Translations under genes and position numbers: made by a program
The notes under the pieces: generated by a model
The model's database searches: none
Told to the model about the DNA's origin: nothing
The model's input: the letters and a program-made list of their open reading frames with translations, nothing else
Part shown: positions 1 to 7,341 of the stretch, in pieces
How the letters are laid out: every line of letters begins with the position of its first letter
Position numbering within the stretch: the first letter of the stretch is position 1
Assembly (NCBI GenBank): GCA_030834765.1
Contig: JAUQXG010000003.1
Coordinates: 1-8,755 of the forward strand
Origin: Lutispora sp.
Lineage (GTDB): Bacteria > Bacillota > Clostridia > Lutisporales > Lutisporaceae
DNA: 8,755 nt
Reading direction: 5' to 3'

Positions 1-310
1 TCAACCGCCTCAATATTTGGCCAAAGAATCAAAGGTGACAACCTCTATGATAGGAGAAGGATGCAAGATCTATGGCACGGTAGTGAACTCCGTATTATTT
101 CCTGGTGTGCATGTTGGAAAAGGTGCATATATATCAGACACTGTAATCATGCGCAATACCATTATAAGAGAGAATTCTATCATACATAGAAGTATTATAG
201 GCAGCAGATGTGAAATTAATGAAGAATGCACCATTGGCAGAGAGGATTCATCAAAAATAACAGTTGTACCATATGACTATTTCATGGAAGGGGGTACCAT
301 ATATGAATAA
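1..310 (+). CDS. glgC: Glucose-1-phosphate adenylyltransferase catalytic subunit, C-terminal part (5' end outside window)
   Basis: This is the last 102 codons of GlgC, which makes ADP-glucose from glucose-1-phosphate and ATP, the committed step of bacterial glycogen synthesis. The frame is open from base 2 to the TAA at 308-310. The first visible residues, QPPQYLAKESKV, match the usual GlgC junction between the nucleotidyltransferase domain and the C-terminal left-handed beta-helix. Then come hexapeptide-type repeats typical of the family (EGCKIYGTVVNSVLFPGVHVGKGA, split here as EGCKIYGTVV then NSVLFPGVHVGKGA). The catalytic N-terminal domain is not in the window, so activity cannot be judged. 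The tail (ITVVPYDYFMEGGTIYE) is the final beta-helix coil and shows no sign of frameshift. The stop codon overlaps the glgD start by 8 nt, which suggests translational coupling. The TTG at base 17 is internal, not a start. Confidence 0.93.
   Translation, partial: QPPQYLAKESKVTTSMIGEGCKIYGTVVNSVLFPGVHVGKGAYISDTVIMRNTIIRENSIIHRSIIGSRCEINEECTIGREDSSKITVVPYDYFMEGGTIYE
286..294 (+). promoter_or_regulatory. Ribosome binding site of glgD, inside the glgC coding end
   Basis: GGAAGGGGG lies 8 nt before the ATG at 303 and decides that start over the in-frame TTG at 264. It is embedded in the last codons of glgC, so ribosomes finishing glgC would pass over it, consistent with coupled synthesis of the two enzyme subunits. 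Confidence 0.75.
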
Positions 311-1412
311 TATATTGGGTATTATAAACCTGAATGAAAAAGAAGATAAAATCCTTGAATTGACCTATAATAGACCCTTAGCAGCTGTTCCTTTTGCAGG
401 GAGGTATCGCATTATTGACTTCGCACTATCCAACATGGTTCATTCAAAAATAGATAAGGTTTTTATGTTTACTCGAAATAAGTACCGCTCCCTATTAGAT
501 CATATAGAACATGGGAGACCTTGGGATCTAGATAGAAAAAATGAAGGAATTTTTATTTTTAATCCTTTGATAAACTATTATTCTAATGTAAGAAGAAGCG
601 ACATGGATATTATCAGAGATCATCTTGATTATATTTTTTACAGCAGAGAGGAATATGTAGTATTTTGCCCAAGCAATATGATATGCACCATTAATTTTAA
701 AGATATCTTAAAAAAGCACGTAGAAAAAAATGCAGATATCACTGTGGTGTATAAAAACATACATGAATCTGAGGATGGATTCAAAGAGTGCGATTCTTTA
801 GCCATAGATGAGGATGGAATGGCTATTGATCTGATTCGCAGAAAAAAACAGCATAAGAATGTGTTTATGGAAATATTTCTTATGAAAAGAAAGCTTTTTA
901 TAGATATATTGAATAAAAAAATATTGGGAGCAGATCATGATCTCTTTAAAGATACAGTATTTGAGCTGAAAAATAATATGCACATATATGCTTATGAATA
1001 TAAGGGCTATTTAGCTTGCATTACTTCAACAAAAGAATACTTTAATAGAAATCTTGACCTTTTATCTGAAGACACAATGAACAATTTATTTCATCAAACA
1101 TGGCCAATCTTTACGAAGGTGAAGGATGAACCTCCAACCATATATCAAAAAAATGCCGATGTAGGAAATTGCCTAGTAGCTGGAGGCTGCTGCATTGAAG
1201 GGAAGGCAAGGGACTCTGTTATATTTAGAAGAGTTCATATAAAAAACACAGCTGCTGTAAGCTCCTGCATACTGATGCAAAACAGCAAGGTAGAGGAAGG
1301 GGCTAGTCTTGAATATGTGATCTTAGATAAAAATTCCATTGTGTCCAAGAATAAAGTTTTAAAAGGAACAAAAGATAACCCCATAGTAATCGAAAAGGGT
1401 CAGATTATTTAA
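303..1412 (+). CDS. glgD: Glucose-1-phosphate adenylyltransferase, non-catalytic GlgD subunit
   Basis: This 369-residue protein is the GlgD partner of GlgC, found mainly in Firmicutes, where it associates with GlgC and raises its activity. The N-terminus (NILGIINLNEKEDKILEL) lacks the glycine-rich GGGxGxRL nucleotide-binding loop of GlgC, whereas the next block (RPLAAVPFAGRYRIIDFALSN, residues 24-44) is the conserved sugar-nucleotide transferase signature. Where GlgC has AGDHIY with its catalytic aspartate (Asp142 in E. coli), this protein has PSNMI with Asn125, so it is probably inactive by itself. Residues from about 275 to the end form the left-handed beta-helix (for example NTAAVSSCILMQNSKVEEGA). 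The ATG at 303 is chosen because GGAAGGGGG (286-294) sits 8 nt upstream and the protein then begins at the usual family position. An in-frame TTG at 264 would add 13 residues without family support. Confidence 0.93.
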   Translation: MNNILGIINLNEKEDKILELTYNRPLAAVPFAGRYRIIDFALSNMVHSKIDKVFMFTRNKYRSLLDHIEHGRPWDLDRKNEGIFIFNPLINYYSNVRRSDMDIIRDHLDYIFYSREEYVVFCPSNMICTINFKDILKKHVEKNADITVVYKNIHESEDGFKECDSLAIDEDGMAIDLIRRKKQHKNVFMEIFLMKRKLFIDILNKKILGADHDLFKDTVFELKNNMHIYAYEYKGYLACITSTKEYFNRNLDLLSEDTMNNLFHQTWPIFTKVKDEPPTIYQKNADVGNCLVAGGCCIEGKARDSVIFRRVHIKNTAAVSSCILMQNSKVEEGASLEYVILDKNSIVSKNKVLKGTKDNPIVIEKGQII

Positions 1413-1489
1413 GGAAGGTGTAGGTTTGAAAAAGGCTTCGCCTTTATCAATTTGATTTTTATGCAGCATAGCTGCAGGGAGGAATAGAG
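1413..1489 (+). other. glgD-glgA spacer with two short hairpins and a nine-codon reading frame
   Basis: This 77-nt spacer is the longest gap inside the glycogen operon. It contains a perfect 6-bp hairpin AAAGGC-TTC-GCCTTT (1431-1445), a small palindrome ATCAATTTGAT (1446-1456) followed by a five-T run ending at 1460, and a second perfect 6-bp hairpin TGCAGC-ATA-GCTGCA (1462-1476). The second hairpin ends on the first base of the glgA ribosome binding site AGGGAGG (1476-1482). A reading frame of nine codons, TTG at 1426 to TGA at 1453-1455 (MKKASPLSI), is preceded by GGAAGG (1413-1418) at good spacing and overlaps the first hairpin. The structures are seen directly. Any role in tuning GlgA expression or protecting the transcript is inference. 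Confidence 0.4.
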
Positions 1490-2920
1490 ATGATAAAAGT
1501 ATTATTTGCAGCATCAGAATCAAGCCCCTTTTTAAAAAGTGGAGGGCTTGGTGAAGTAATATATTCACTTGCAAAAGAAATAAGAAAATTAGAAATAGAT
1601 GCTAGAGTGATTTTACCGAAATACGCGGATATCCCAACAGAATTCAGAAAAAAAATGCAAAAACTAGATGCTTTTACTGTAGATGTTGGGTGGAGAAGAC
1701 AGTATTGCGGAATAGAATATATAGAATATGATGGTATACCCTTTTATTTCATAGACAACGAATACTACTTTAAAAGAAGCGGCATGTATGGTTATTATGA
1801 TGAAGCAGAAAGATTTGCTTTCTTTTGCCGTGGTGTTTTAGAGTCTTTGCAGCATATTGATTTTATTCCTGATATCATTCATTGTCATGATTGGCATACT
1901 GGAATGATAGCGCCTATATTAAAAGCAGATTATCCAATCTATGATAAGATCAGAACCATATTTACGATACATAATTTATATTATCAGGGAGTTTTTCCTC
2001 GAGAAATATTAGAGGACATCATCGGATTAGAACCAGAATTATTCAATATATCAGGATTAGAATTTTATGGCGGTGTCAGCTTCATGAAAGGCGGAATTAA
2101 TTATTCCGACATCATCACCACCGTGAGCCATAATTATGCGGAAGAAATAAAAACACCCTTATATGGAGAAAAGCTGGATGAAATCTTTAGAGCCAAAAGC
2201 TCCATTTTACATGGAATAGAAAATGGAATCGATTATAACATATATGATCCACAGAAAGATGAGAAGATTTTTCAAAAATATGACAAAGATACCTTGTCGT
2301 TAAAAAGCATTAATAAAACAAAGCTGCAAAAGGAGCTTGGACTTTATGAAGATGAAAATATTCCTTTAATAGGCATCGTGACAAGACTTGTGAAGCAAAA
2401 GGGCATAGACCTGATACTTACAAGAATTGAAAAGAAAATGAGAGAGGATGCACAAATCGTTCTTCTAGGTACAGGAGAAAAGTATTATGAAGATTTATTT
2501 GATCATTTAAAGGATAAATATCAAGGAAGATTGTCGGTAAATATAAAATTTGATGACTTTCTGGCTCATAAAATATATGCAGCAGCAGATCTTTTTCTTA
2601 TGCCATCTCTCTTTGAACCTTGTGGATTAGGGCAGATGATAGCCCTTAAATATGGGGCTATCCCCATTGTCAGAGAAACAGGGGGATTAAAGGATACCGT
2701 TACCCCCTATAATGAATATACTGGAGAAGGAAATGGATTTAGCTTTTCCAATTATAGCCCAGATGAAATGGGAGCCATGATAGACTATGCAATCAAGATA
2801 TATAAGAATAAAGATGCCTGGGAGAAAATAATGAAAAATGCAATGGAATCTGATAATAGCTGGGGAAAATCTACTGAAAAATATGTGGATTTGTACAAAA
2901 AAATCATGGAGGAGGTATAA
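1490..2920 (+). CDS. glgA: Glycogen synthase (ADP-glucose:alpha-glucan glucosyltransferase, GT5)
   Basis: This 476-residue enzyme transfers glucose from ADP-glucose to the non-reducing end of a growing alpha-1,4-glucan in the cytoplasm. The length is normal for bacterial GlgA (about 475-490). The N-terminal GT5 domain begins with the conserved ADP-glucose-binding loop, K16-SGGLGEV. HCHDWHT (131-137) and FTIHNLYYQG (158-167) follow. The C-terminal domain has GIVTRLVKQKG with Arg299 and Lys304, and the conserved SLFEPCGLGQ motif with Glu376, at nearly the same numbering as Arg300, Lys305 and Glu377 of the E. coli enzyme. ETGGLKDTV (396-404) is also typical. The start is fixed by AGGGAGG at 1476-1482, 7 nt before the ATG. 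The TAA stop shares one base with the ATG of glgP. All key residues appear present, so it should be functional. Confidence 0.97.
   Translation: MIKVLFAASESSPFLKSGGLGEVIYSLAKEIRKLEIDARVILPKYADIPTEFRKKMQKLDAFTVDVGWRRQYCGIEYIEYDGIPFYFIDNEYYFKRSGMYGYYDEAERFAFFCRGVLESLQHIDFIPDIIHCHDWHTGMIAPILKADYPIYDKIRTIFTIHNLYYQGVFPREILEDIIGLEPELFNISGLEFYGGVSFMKGGINYSDIITTVSHNYAEEIKTPLYGEKLDEIFRAKSSILHGIENGIDYNIYDPQKDEKIFQKYDKDTLSLKSINKTKLQKELGLYEDENIPLIGIVTRLVKQKGIDLILTRIEKKMREDAQIVLLGTGEKYYEDLFDHLKDKYQGRLSVNIKFDDFLAHKIYAAADLFLMPSLFEPCGLGQMIALKYGAIPIVRETGGLKDTVTPYNEYTGEGNGFSFSNYSPDEMGAMIDYAIKIYKNKDAWEKIMKNAMESDNSWGKSTEKYVDLYKKIMEEV
2908..2915 (+). promoter_or_regulatory. Ribosome binding site of glgP within the glgA 3' end
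   Basis: GGAGGAGG sits in the last codons of glgA, just before the overlapping TAATG (2918-2922) where glgA stops and glgP starts. The site and the one-base overlap together indicate translational coupling of synthase and phosphorylase. Confidence 0.75.
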
Positions 2921-5334
2921 TGCTGATATCGAAAGAAAATTTTAAGCAGGATTTGATAGCGGAGTTAAAAGAATGTTATGGAACGGAGCTGAGGGATGCA
3001 CCCAAGCTAAATATATATCTGGCAATTGGAGATATTGTAAGAAAATACACGATGGAGAACTGGATTAAAACAAGTAAAAGATATAATAGCAGTAAGGAAA
3101 AACAAATATATTATTTTTCTATGGAATTTTTGCTTGGAAAGTTACTGGAAAGCAACCTAATCAATCTTGACATCTTGGATATATGTAAAGAGAGCTTAAA
3201 AGAGCTTGGGATCGATTTTAATGAGATAAATGAAATAGAAACAGATCAAGGCCTTGGAAATGGGGGCCTTGGAAGGCTAGCTGCATGCTTTTTAGATTCC
3301 ATGGCATCTTTAAATATTGCAGGCCATGGCTCTGGTATAAGATATAAATATGGTTTTTTTCAGCAAAGGATTATTGATGGCTATCAAGTAGAAGCCCCTG
3401 ATAATTGGCTAAGAACTGGCGAGGTGTGGGAAATAAAAAAGCCAGATAAAGCAGTGGAAATTAGGTTTGGCGGATATATAAAAGAAAACTGGGATAGCGG
3501 GAAATTGAAAATCATTCATGAAGGGTATGATAGTGTATTAGCAGTTCCTTATGATACACCTATTGTTGGATATAAAAATAAAACTGTAAATACACTTAGG
3601 CTTTGGAGCGCAGAATCTATGCATAAAGATTTTGACTTTGCACTTTTTAGCCGCGGTGAATATGTAAAAGCAGTAGAAGAGAAGTATAATGCAGAATCTA
3701 TATCACAAATACTTTATCCCAGCAATGAATTTGAGCAAGGCAAACAGCTGCGATTAAAACAGCAATACTTTTTGGTTTCAGCTGGAATTCAAAGTATTAT
3801 TAGGACCTATAAAAAAAGAAAGCTAGATATCTATCGTTTGGATGAGTATATTTCTATTCAAATTAATGATACCCATCCTACCTTAGTCATACCTGAGCTC
3901 ATGAGAATACTCATGGATGAAGAGGGGCTCAGTTGGGAAGATTCATGGAGAATCACAACAAACACTGTAGGATATACAAACCATACAATTCTACCAGAGG
4001 CTCTGGAAAAATGGAATATCATCATGTTCAAAGAATTGCTCCCAAGGATATATATAATTATTGAAGAAATCAATGAGCGATTTTGTAAGGGGTTATGGGA
4101 TAAATATAGAGGTGATTGGAATAAAATTTCCAGAATGGCCATTATTGCAGACGGCTATATCAAGATGGCTCATCTTGCCATAGCTGGAAGCAAAAGTGTC
4201 AATGGAGTAGCAAAGATTCATACAGAGATATTAAAAAATCAAGTCATGTCGGATTTTTATCATGACACGCCCTATAAATTCAATAATAAGACGAATGGAG
4301 TTACCCATAGAAGATGGATGCTTATTTCTAATCCAGCATTATCCCGGCTTATAACCGATGCAATAGGTCCCGGCTGGATAAGGAATCCTATGGAGCTGGC
4401 TAATCTAAATCAATATATAAATGATTATTCCTTTCTAGATAAGCTTGGAGAAATAAAAAGGAATAATAAGCTGGAGCTGATTAATAAGATTAAGGCTACT
4501 CAAAATATAGATATCAATCCTGATTCTATTTTTGATATACATGTGAAAAGAATACATGCATACAAAAGACAAGTCCTCAATGTGATGAATATCATAAATC
4601 TTTACAATAGATTAAAAGAAAATCCAAATCTTGATATAACACCTAGAACCTTTATATTTGCAGGTAAGGCAGCACCTAGCTACAGGCTGGCAAAGCAGAT
4701 CATTAAGCTTATAAATTGTCTTGCAGATTTAGTAAATAATGATAAAACAATTCAAGATAAGATCAAGGTTATATTTATGGAAGACTATAAGGTTTCTTCA
4801 GCGGAAATTATTATACCTGCAGCAGATGTCAGTCAGCAGATTTCCACAACAACAAAAGAAGCATCGGGTACAGGAAATATGAAGTTTATGATGAATGGAG
4901 CCATTACCTTGGCAACATTAGACGGAGCAAATGTAGAGATAAAGGATGCAGTAGGCAGTGATAACATCGTCATATTCGGTCTGACTGAAAATGAAGTAGT
5001 TCATTATTATCTGCATGGTGGATATAATTCCATTGAGGAATACAAAAAAGATCATCGGATCATGGAGATTATCAATCAAATATCCAATTGGAGTGATGAA
5101 GAGGGTTTAGATCAATTTGATGAAATTATAAATTCACTCCTTGAGCAGAATGATGAATATTTTATATTAAAGGATTTTGATTCCTATGTATCGGCACAGG
5201 ATAGAGTTGATATGCTGTATAAAGATAAATATGGCTGGCTGCAAAAGTCATTAAGAAATATTGCAGCATCAGGTACCTTTTCAAGCGATAGGACAATACT
5301 TGAATATGCAAAAGATATATGGAATTGCAGATAA
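2920..5334 (+). CDS. glgP: Glycogen/alpha-glucan phosphorylase (GT35, PLP-dependent)
   Basis: This 804-residue cytoplasmic enzyme removes glucose-1-phosphate from non-reducing ends of glycogen or maltodextrin using inorganic phosphate. The length is usual for a bacterial phosphorylase. Conserved blocks appear in order: YYFSMEFLLGKLL near residue 66, GLGNGGLGRLAACFLDS (111-127, the glycine-rich active-site loop), INDTHPTLVIPELMRIL, FNNKTNGVTHRRWM, then VKRIHAYKRQ (542-551) with Lys543, Arg544 and Lys549 spaced like Lys568, Arg569 and Lys574 of rabbit muscle phosphorylase. The pyridoxal-phosphate motif EASGTGNMKF has the Schiff-base lysine at 655. The usual TPRRW is THRRW here, a minor variation. 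Being in one operon with synthesis genes suggests continuous turnover of the store rather than separate synthesis and breakdown programmes. Preference for glycogen over maltodextrin cannot be told from sequence. Confidence 0.97.
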   Translation: MLISKENFKQDLIAELKECYGTELRDAPKLNIYLAIGDIVRKYTMENWIKTSKRYNSSKEKQIYYFSMEFLLGKLLESNLINLDILDICKESLKELGIDFNEINEIETDQGLGNGGLGRLAACFLDSMASLNIAGHGSGIRYKYGFFQQRIIDGYQVEAPDNWLRTGEVWEIKKPDKAVEIRFGGYIKENWDSGKLKIIHEGYDSVLAVPYDTPIVGYKNKTVNTLRLWSAESMHKDFDFALFSRGEYVKAVEEKYNAESISQILYPSNEFEQGKQLRLKQQYFLVSAGIQSIIRTYKKRKLDIYRLDEYISIQINDTHPTLVIPELMRILMDEEGLSWEDSWRITTNTVGYTNHTILPEALEKWNIIMFKELLPRIYIIIEEINERFCKGLWDKYRGDWNKISRMAIIADGYIKMAHLAIAGSKSVNGVAKIHTEILKNQVMSDFYHDTPYKFNNKTNGVTHRRWMLISNPALSRLITDAIGPGWIRNPMELANLNQYINDYSFLDKLGEIKRNNKLELINKIKATQNIDINPDSIFDIHVKRIHAYKRQVLNVMNIINLYNRLKENPNLDITPRTFIFAGKAAPSYRLAKQIIKLINCLADLVNNDKTIQDKIKVIFMEDYKVSSAEIIIPAADVSQQISTTTKEASGTGNMKFMMNGAITLATLDGANVEIKDAVGSDNIVIFGLTENEVVHYYLHGGYNSIEEYKKDHRIMEIINQISNWSDEEGLDQFDEIINSLLEQNDEYFILKDFDSYVSAQDRVDMLYKDKYGWLQKSLRNIAASGTFSSDRTILEYAKDIWNCR

Positions 5335-5357
5335 ATCTTAGGGGAAGAGGTTTTTAG

Positions 5358-7145
5358 ATGAAAGAGCAATTATTTCATGATTCTCATGATCATGCCTTCA
5401 GAAGTCCATTTGGCGCTATAGAAAGTGGAACAGTACTTTCTATAGCCCTTCTCGTTTCAAAAGGTCTAAGGCATAAGGAAGTTTATTTCCATACAATAAA
5501 AAAAGATGCAGAAGAAAAACACATAATGGAAGCTTCTGATCTATCTACAGAGGATGATATATATAAAGTCAGTTTAGATTCAAAGGACTATACGGGATTG
5601 ATTTTTTATTATTTTTCTATATCCACAGAGAATGATACCATTTACTATGGAAATAATGCTGCTATCTTAGGAGGAGTAGGTTATACCTACTGCGAAATCC
5701 CTCCCTTTTACCAGATAACAGTATATAAAAAACATCATGTGGTGCCGGATTGGTTTAAAAATACGGTGGTCTATCAGATTTTTCCTGATCGGTTCTATCA
5801 TAAAAATTCAATCATAAAAAGTCCGAAAAAGAATTCTTTTATATATGCCAATTGGGAGGATGATCCTTTTTATATAAAGGACAGCCAGGGAAGAATCCAA
5901 AGATGGGATTTTTTTGGCGGTAACATAGAAGGTATCATTGAGAAGCTGCATTACCTTAAAGATCTAGGGATAGGCGCAATTTATTTAAATCCAATATTTG
6001 AGTCTCCCAGCAACCACAGGTATGACACTTCAAATTATAAACGAATAGATCCTGTGCTTGGAGAGGATGCTGATTTTGAAAAGCTTTGCACTATGGCAAA
6101 GGACTTAGGGATAAGGGTAATACTAGATGGCGTATTTAGTCATACGGGTGATGATAGTTTATATTTCAATCGCTATGGTAGATTTGATGAAGTGGGTGCT
6201 TATCAATCCAAAGAATCCAAATATTATCCTTGGTATCAATTTGAAGAATATCCCCATAAATATAAATGCTGGTGGGATATTGATGCCATGCCCAATGTGT
6301 CAGAGCTGAATGATTCCTATTTGGATTACATCATAAGGGATGAGGATAGTGTACTTTCCCATTGGATGAAAAAAGGTGCTATGGGATGGAGACTTGATGT
6401 TGCCGATGAATTGCCAGATGAGTTTATAAAGCTTTTAAAGAAAAAAATAAAACAAGTAAGCCCTGATTCTGTTTTGATTGGAGAGGTATGGGAAGATGCA
6501 TCTAATAAAGTCAGCTATGGTCTAAGAAGAGAATATTTTTATGGGGAAGAGCTGGATTCCGTTATGAACTATCCTTTGAGAAATATTATGATTGACTTTA
6601 TCACCGATTATATCAATGGAAGTACAGCCCACAGAAGAATTATGAGTCTTTATGAGAACTATCCAAGAGAAAACTTTTATTCCTGCCTAAATTTGATAAG
6701 CGGACATGATGTAGCTAGAATACAGACTGTGATGGAAAATAAATTTCACGATACCGAGATGGCAGTGAAAGCATTAAAGCTGGTGGTTGTTTTTCAAATG
6801 ACTTTTCCGGGTGTACCTTGCATTTATTATGGGGATGAAGCAGGTTTGCGAGGAAATACAGACCCAGATAATAGAAGGACTTATCCATGGGGAAATGAAA
6901 ATGAAGAGATACTAAGCTTTTATAAAGAAATCATAGGATTAAGAAATAGTGATGATGTTTTTGTTACTGGAGATTTTCATTCCTTATTTATTGAAGATGA
7001 TATTTATGCATTTACAAGAAGCAATAGCAATAAGATGATGTTGATTGCCATGAATAAATCATCAGAACAAAAGGCTTTCAGATTACCTTTTTTAGAAGAA
7101 GAGTTAATTTTAGAACCTATGTCGTGGATAATCAAAGAAAAATGA
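5358..7145 (+). CDS. Intracellular GH13 alpha-glucan hydrolase (neopullulanase/cyclomaltodextrinase-like)
   Basis: This 595-residue glycoside hydrolase family 13 enzyme probably acts on maltodextrins or limit dextrins from glycogen breakdown. Residues 1 to about 125 look like the CBM34-type domain that precedes neopullulanase/maltogenic-amylase catalytic domains (HAFRSPFGAIESG near the start). The barrel begins at VPDWFKNTVVYQIFPDRF. Catalytic regions are complete: DGVFSH (Asp257, His262), GWRLDVADE with Arg345 and nucleophile Asp347, GEVWE with acid/base Glu376, and SGHDVAR with His450 and Asp451. MPNVSELN (311-318) corresponds to the MPKLN region of this subfamily. No signal peptide is visible, so it is cytoplasmic. 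AGGGGAAGAGG (5340-5350) stands 7 nt before the ATG; the gap from glgP is 23 nt. Hydrolysis versus debranching or transglycosylation cannot be decided by motif, so no gene symbol is given. Confidence 0.9.
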   Translation: MKEQLFHDSHDHAFRSPFGAIESGTVLSIALLVSKGLRHKEVYFHTIKKDAEEKHIMEASDLSTEDDIYKVSLDSKDYTGLIFYYFSISTENDTIYYGNNAAILGGVGYTYCEIPPFYQITVYKKHHVVPDWFKNTVVYQIFPDRFYHKNSIIKSPKKNSFIYANWEDDPFYIKDSQGRIQRWDFFGGNIEGIIEKLHYLKDLGIGAIYLNPIFESPSNHRYDTSNYKRIDPVLGEDADFEKLCTMAKDLGIRVILDGVFSHTGDDSLYFNRYGRFDEVGAYQSKESKYYPWYQFEEYPHKYKCWWDIDAMPNVSELNDSYLDYIIRDEDSVLSHWMKKGAMGWRLDVADELPDEFIKLLKKKIKQVSPDSVLIGEVWEDASNKVSYGLRREYFYGEELDSVMNYPLRNIMIDFITDYINGSTAHRRIMSLYENYPRENFYSCLNLISGHDVARIQTVMENKFHDTEMAVKALKLVVVFQMTFPGVPCIYYGDEAGLRGNTDPDNRRTYPWGNENEEILSFYKEIIGLRNSDDVFVTGDFHSLFIEDDIYAFTRSNSNKMMLIAMNKSSEQKAFRLPFLEEELILEPMSWIIKEK

Positions 7146-7161
7146 AAGAGGATATTATAGT

Positions 7162-7233
7162 ATGTTGCATCCTGAACCTCAATATTTGAATTGCTGTAAA
7201 GGCAATGCATTTATGATGGATTTTGCTGTATAA
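7162..7233 (+). CDS. Possible small protein of 23 residues, unrecognised
   Basis: An ATG at 7162 opens a 23-codon frame ending in TAA at 7231-7233, beginning MLHPEPQY and ending FMMDFAV, with an adjacent Cys-Cys pair in the middle. AAAGAGGA (7145-7152) lies about 9-10 nt upstream and could serve as ribosome binding site. The frame starts 16 nt after the GH13 stop, the kind of spacing seen between operon members here. I do not recognise the sequence; it has no signal peptide and no evident membrane helix. Short frames occur by chance in A+T-rich DNA, so this is only a candidate. Confidence 0.22.
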   Translation: MLHPEPQYLNCCKGNAFMMDFAV

Positions 7234-7253
7234 CAATCCTTTGGGCAAGCAAT

Positions 7254-7282
7254 TTGAAAAATAAGAATGTGAATGATAGAAT
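7254..7282 (+). promoter_or_regulatory. Sigma-A-type promoter for the diguanylate cyclase gene, extended -10
   Basis: TTGAAA (7254-7259) is followed after exactly 17 bp by TAGAAT (7277-7282). TG at 7274-7275 gives an extended -10 (TGATAGAAT). Transcription would start near 7289, leaving a leader of about 53 nt before the TTG at 7342. The match to the housekeeping consensus is good, and the position fits a separately transcribed gene. Confidence 0.65.
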
Positions 7283-7330
7283 ATACAAGTGGTATTTTTT
7301 GATAAACTTTGTAAAGATTTTTAAATAAAG

Positions 7331-7336
7331 GGTGAT
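7331..7336 (+). promoter_or_regulatory. Ribosome binding site supporting the TTG start at 7342
   Basis: GGTGAT, within AAAGGGTGAT, pairs with the 3' end of 16S rRNA and lies 5 nt before TTG 7342. An in-frame TAG at 7336-7338 rules out any earlier start, and the first in-frame ATG (codon 39) would remove the first membrane helix, so TTG is the best start. Confidence 0.65.
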
Positions 7337-7341
7337 AGGTT

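Larger units (their letters stand above)
7146..7341. other. Intergenic region between the glycogen operon and the diguanylate cyclase gene
   Basis: These 196 bases contain no recognised gene. A possible 23-codon ORF (7162-7233) and a promoter (7254-7282) are listed separately. An imperfect hairpin ATTGCT/GGCAAT (7190-7195 with 7201-7206, one T-G pair) has no following T-run. An 8-bp direct repeat TTGCTGTA occurs at 7191-7198 and 7223-7230. I see no convincing intrinsic terminator, so operon transcripts may run into the next gene. Confidence 0.6.

Noticed and set aside
264..302. In-frame TTG at 264 as the glgD start
   Set aside because: It adds 13 residues with no family similarity, while ATG 303 has a strong ribosome binding site and gives the usual GlgD N-terminus.
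1446..1460. ATCAATTTGAT followed by five T as an attenuator between glgD and glgA
   Set aside because: The stem is only 3-5 A-T-rich pairs with little loop, too weak for an intrinsic terminator, and the genes downstream belong to the same operon.
3858..4142. 94-codon frame on the - strand inside glgP
   Set aside because: It is antisense to a conserved phosphorylase region, has no recognisable family features and is best explained as a shadow. The other antisense frames (for example 798-983, 1359-1574, 7179-7367) were dismissed likewise.
7190..7206. Hairpin ATTGCT/GGCAAT as terminator of the glycogen operon
   Set aside because: The stem is short with one T-G pair, and no T tract follows; it also lies inside the possible small ORF.
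7307..7322. CTTT-GT-AAAG followed by ATTTTT as a terminator
   Set aside because: The stem is only 4 A-T-rich pairs with a 2-nt loop, and it sits in the leader downstream of the cyclase promoter.
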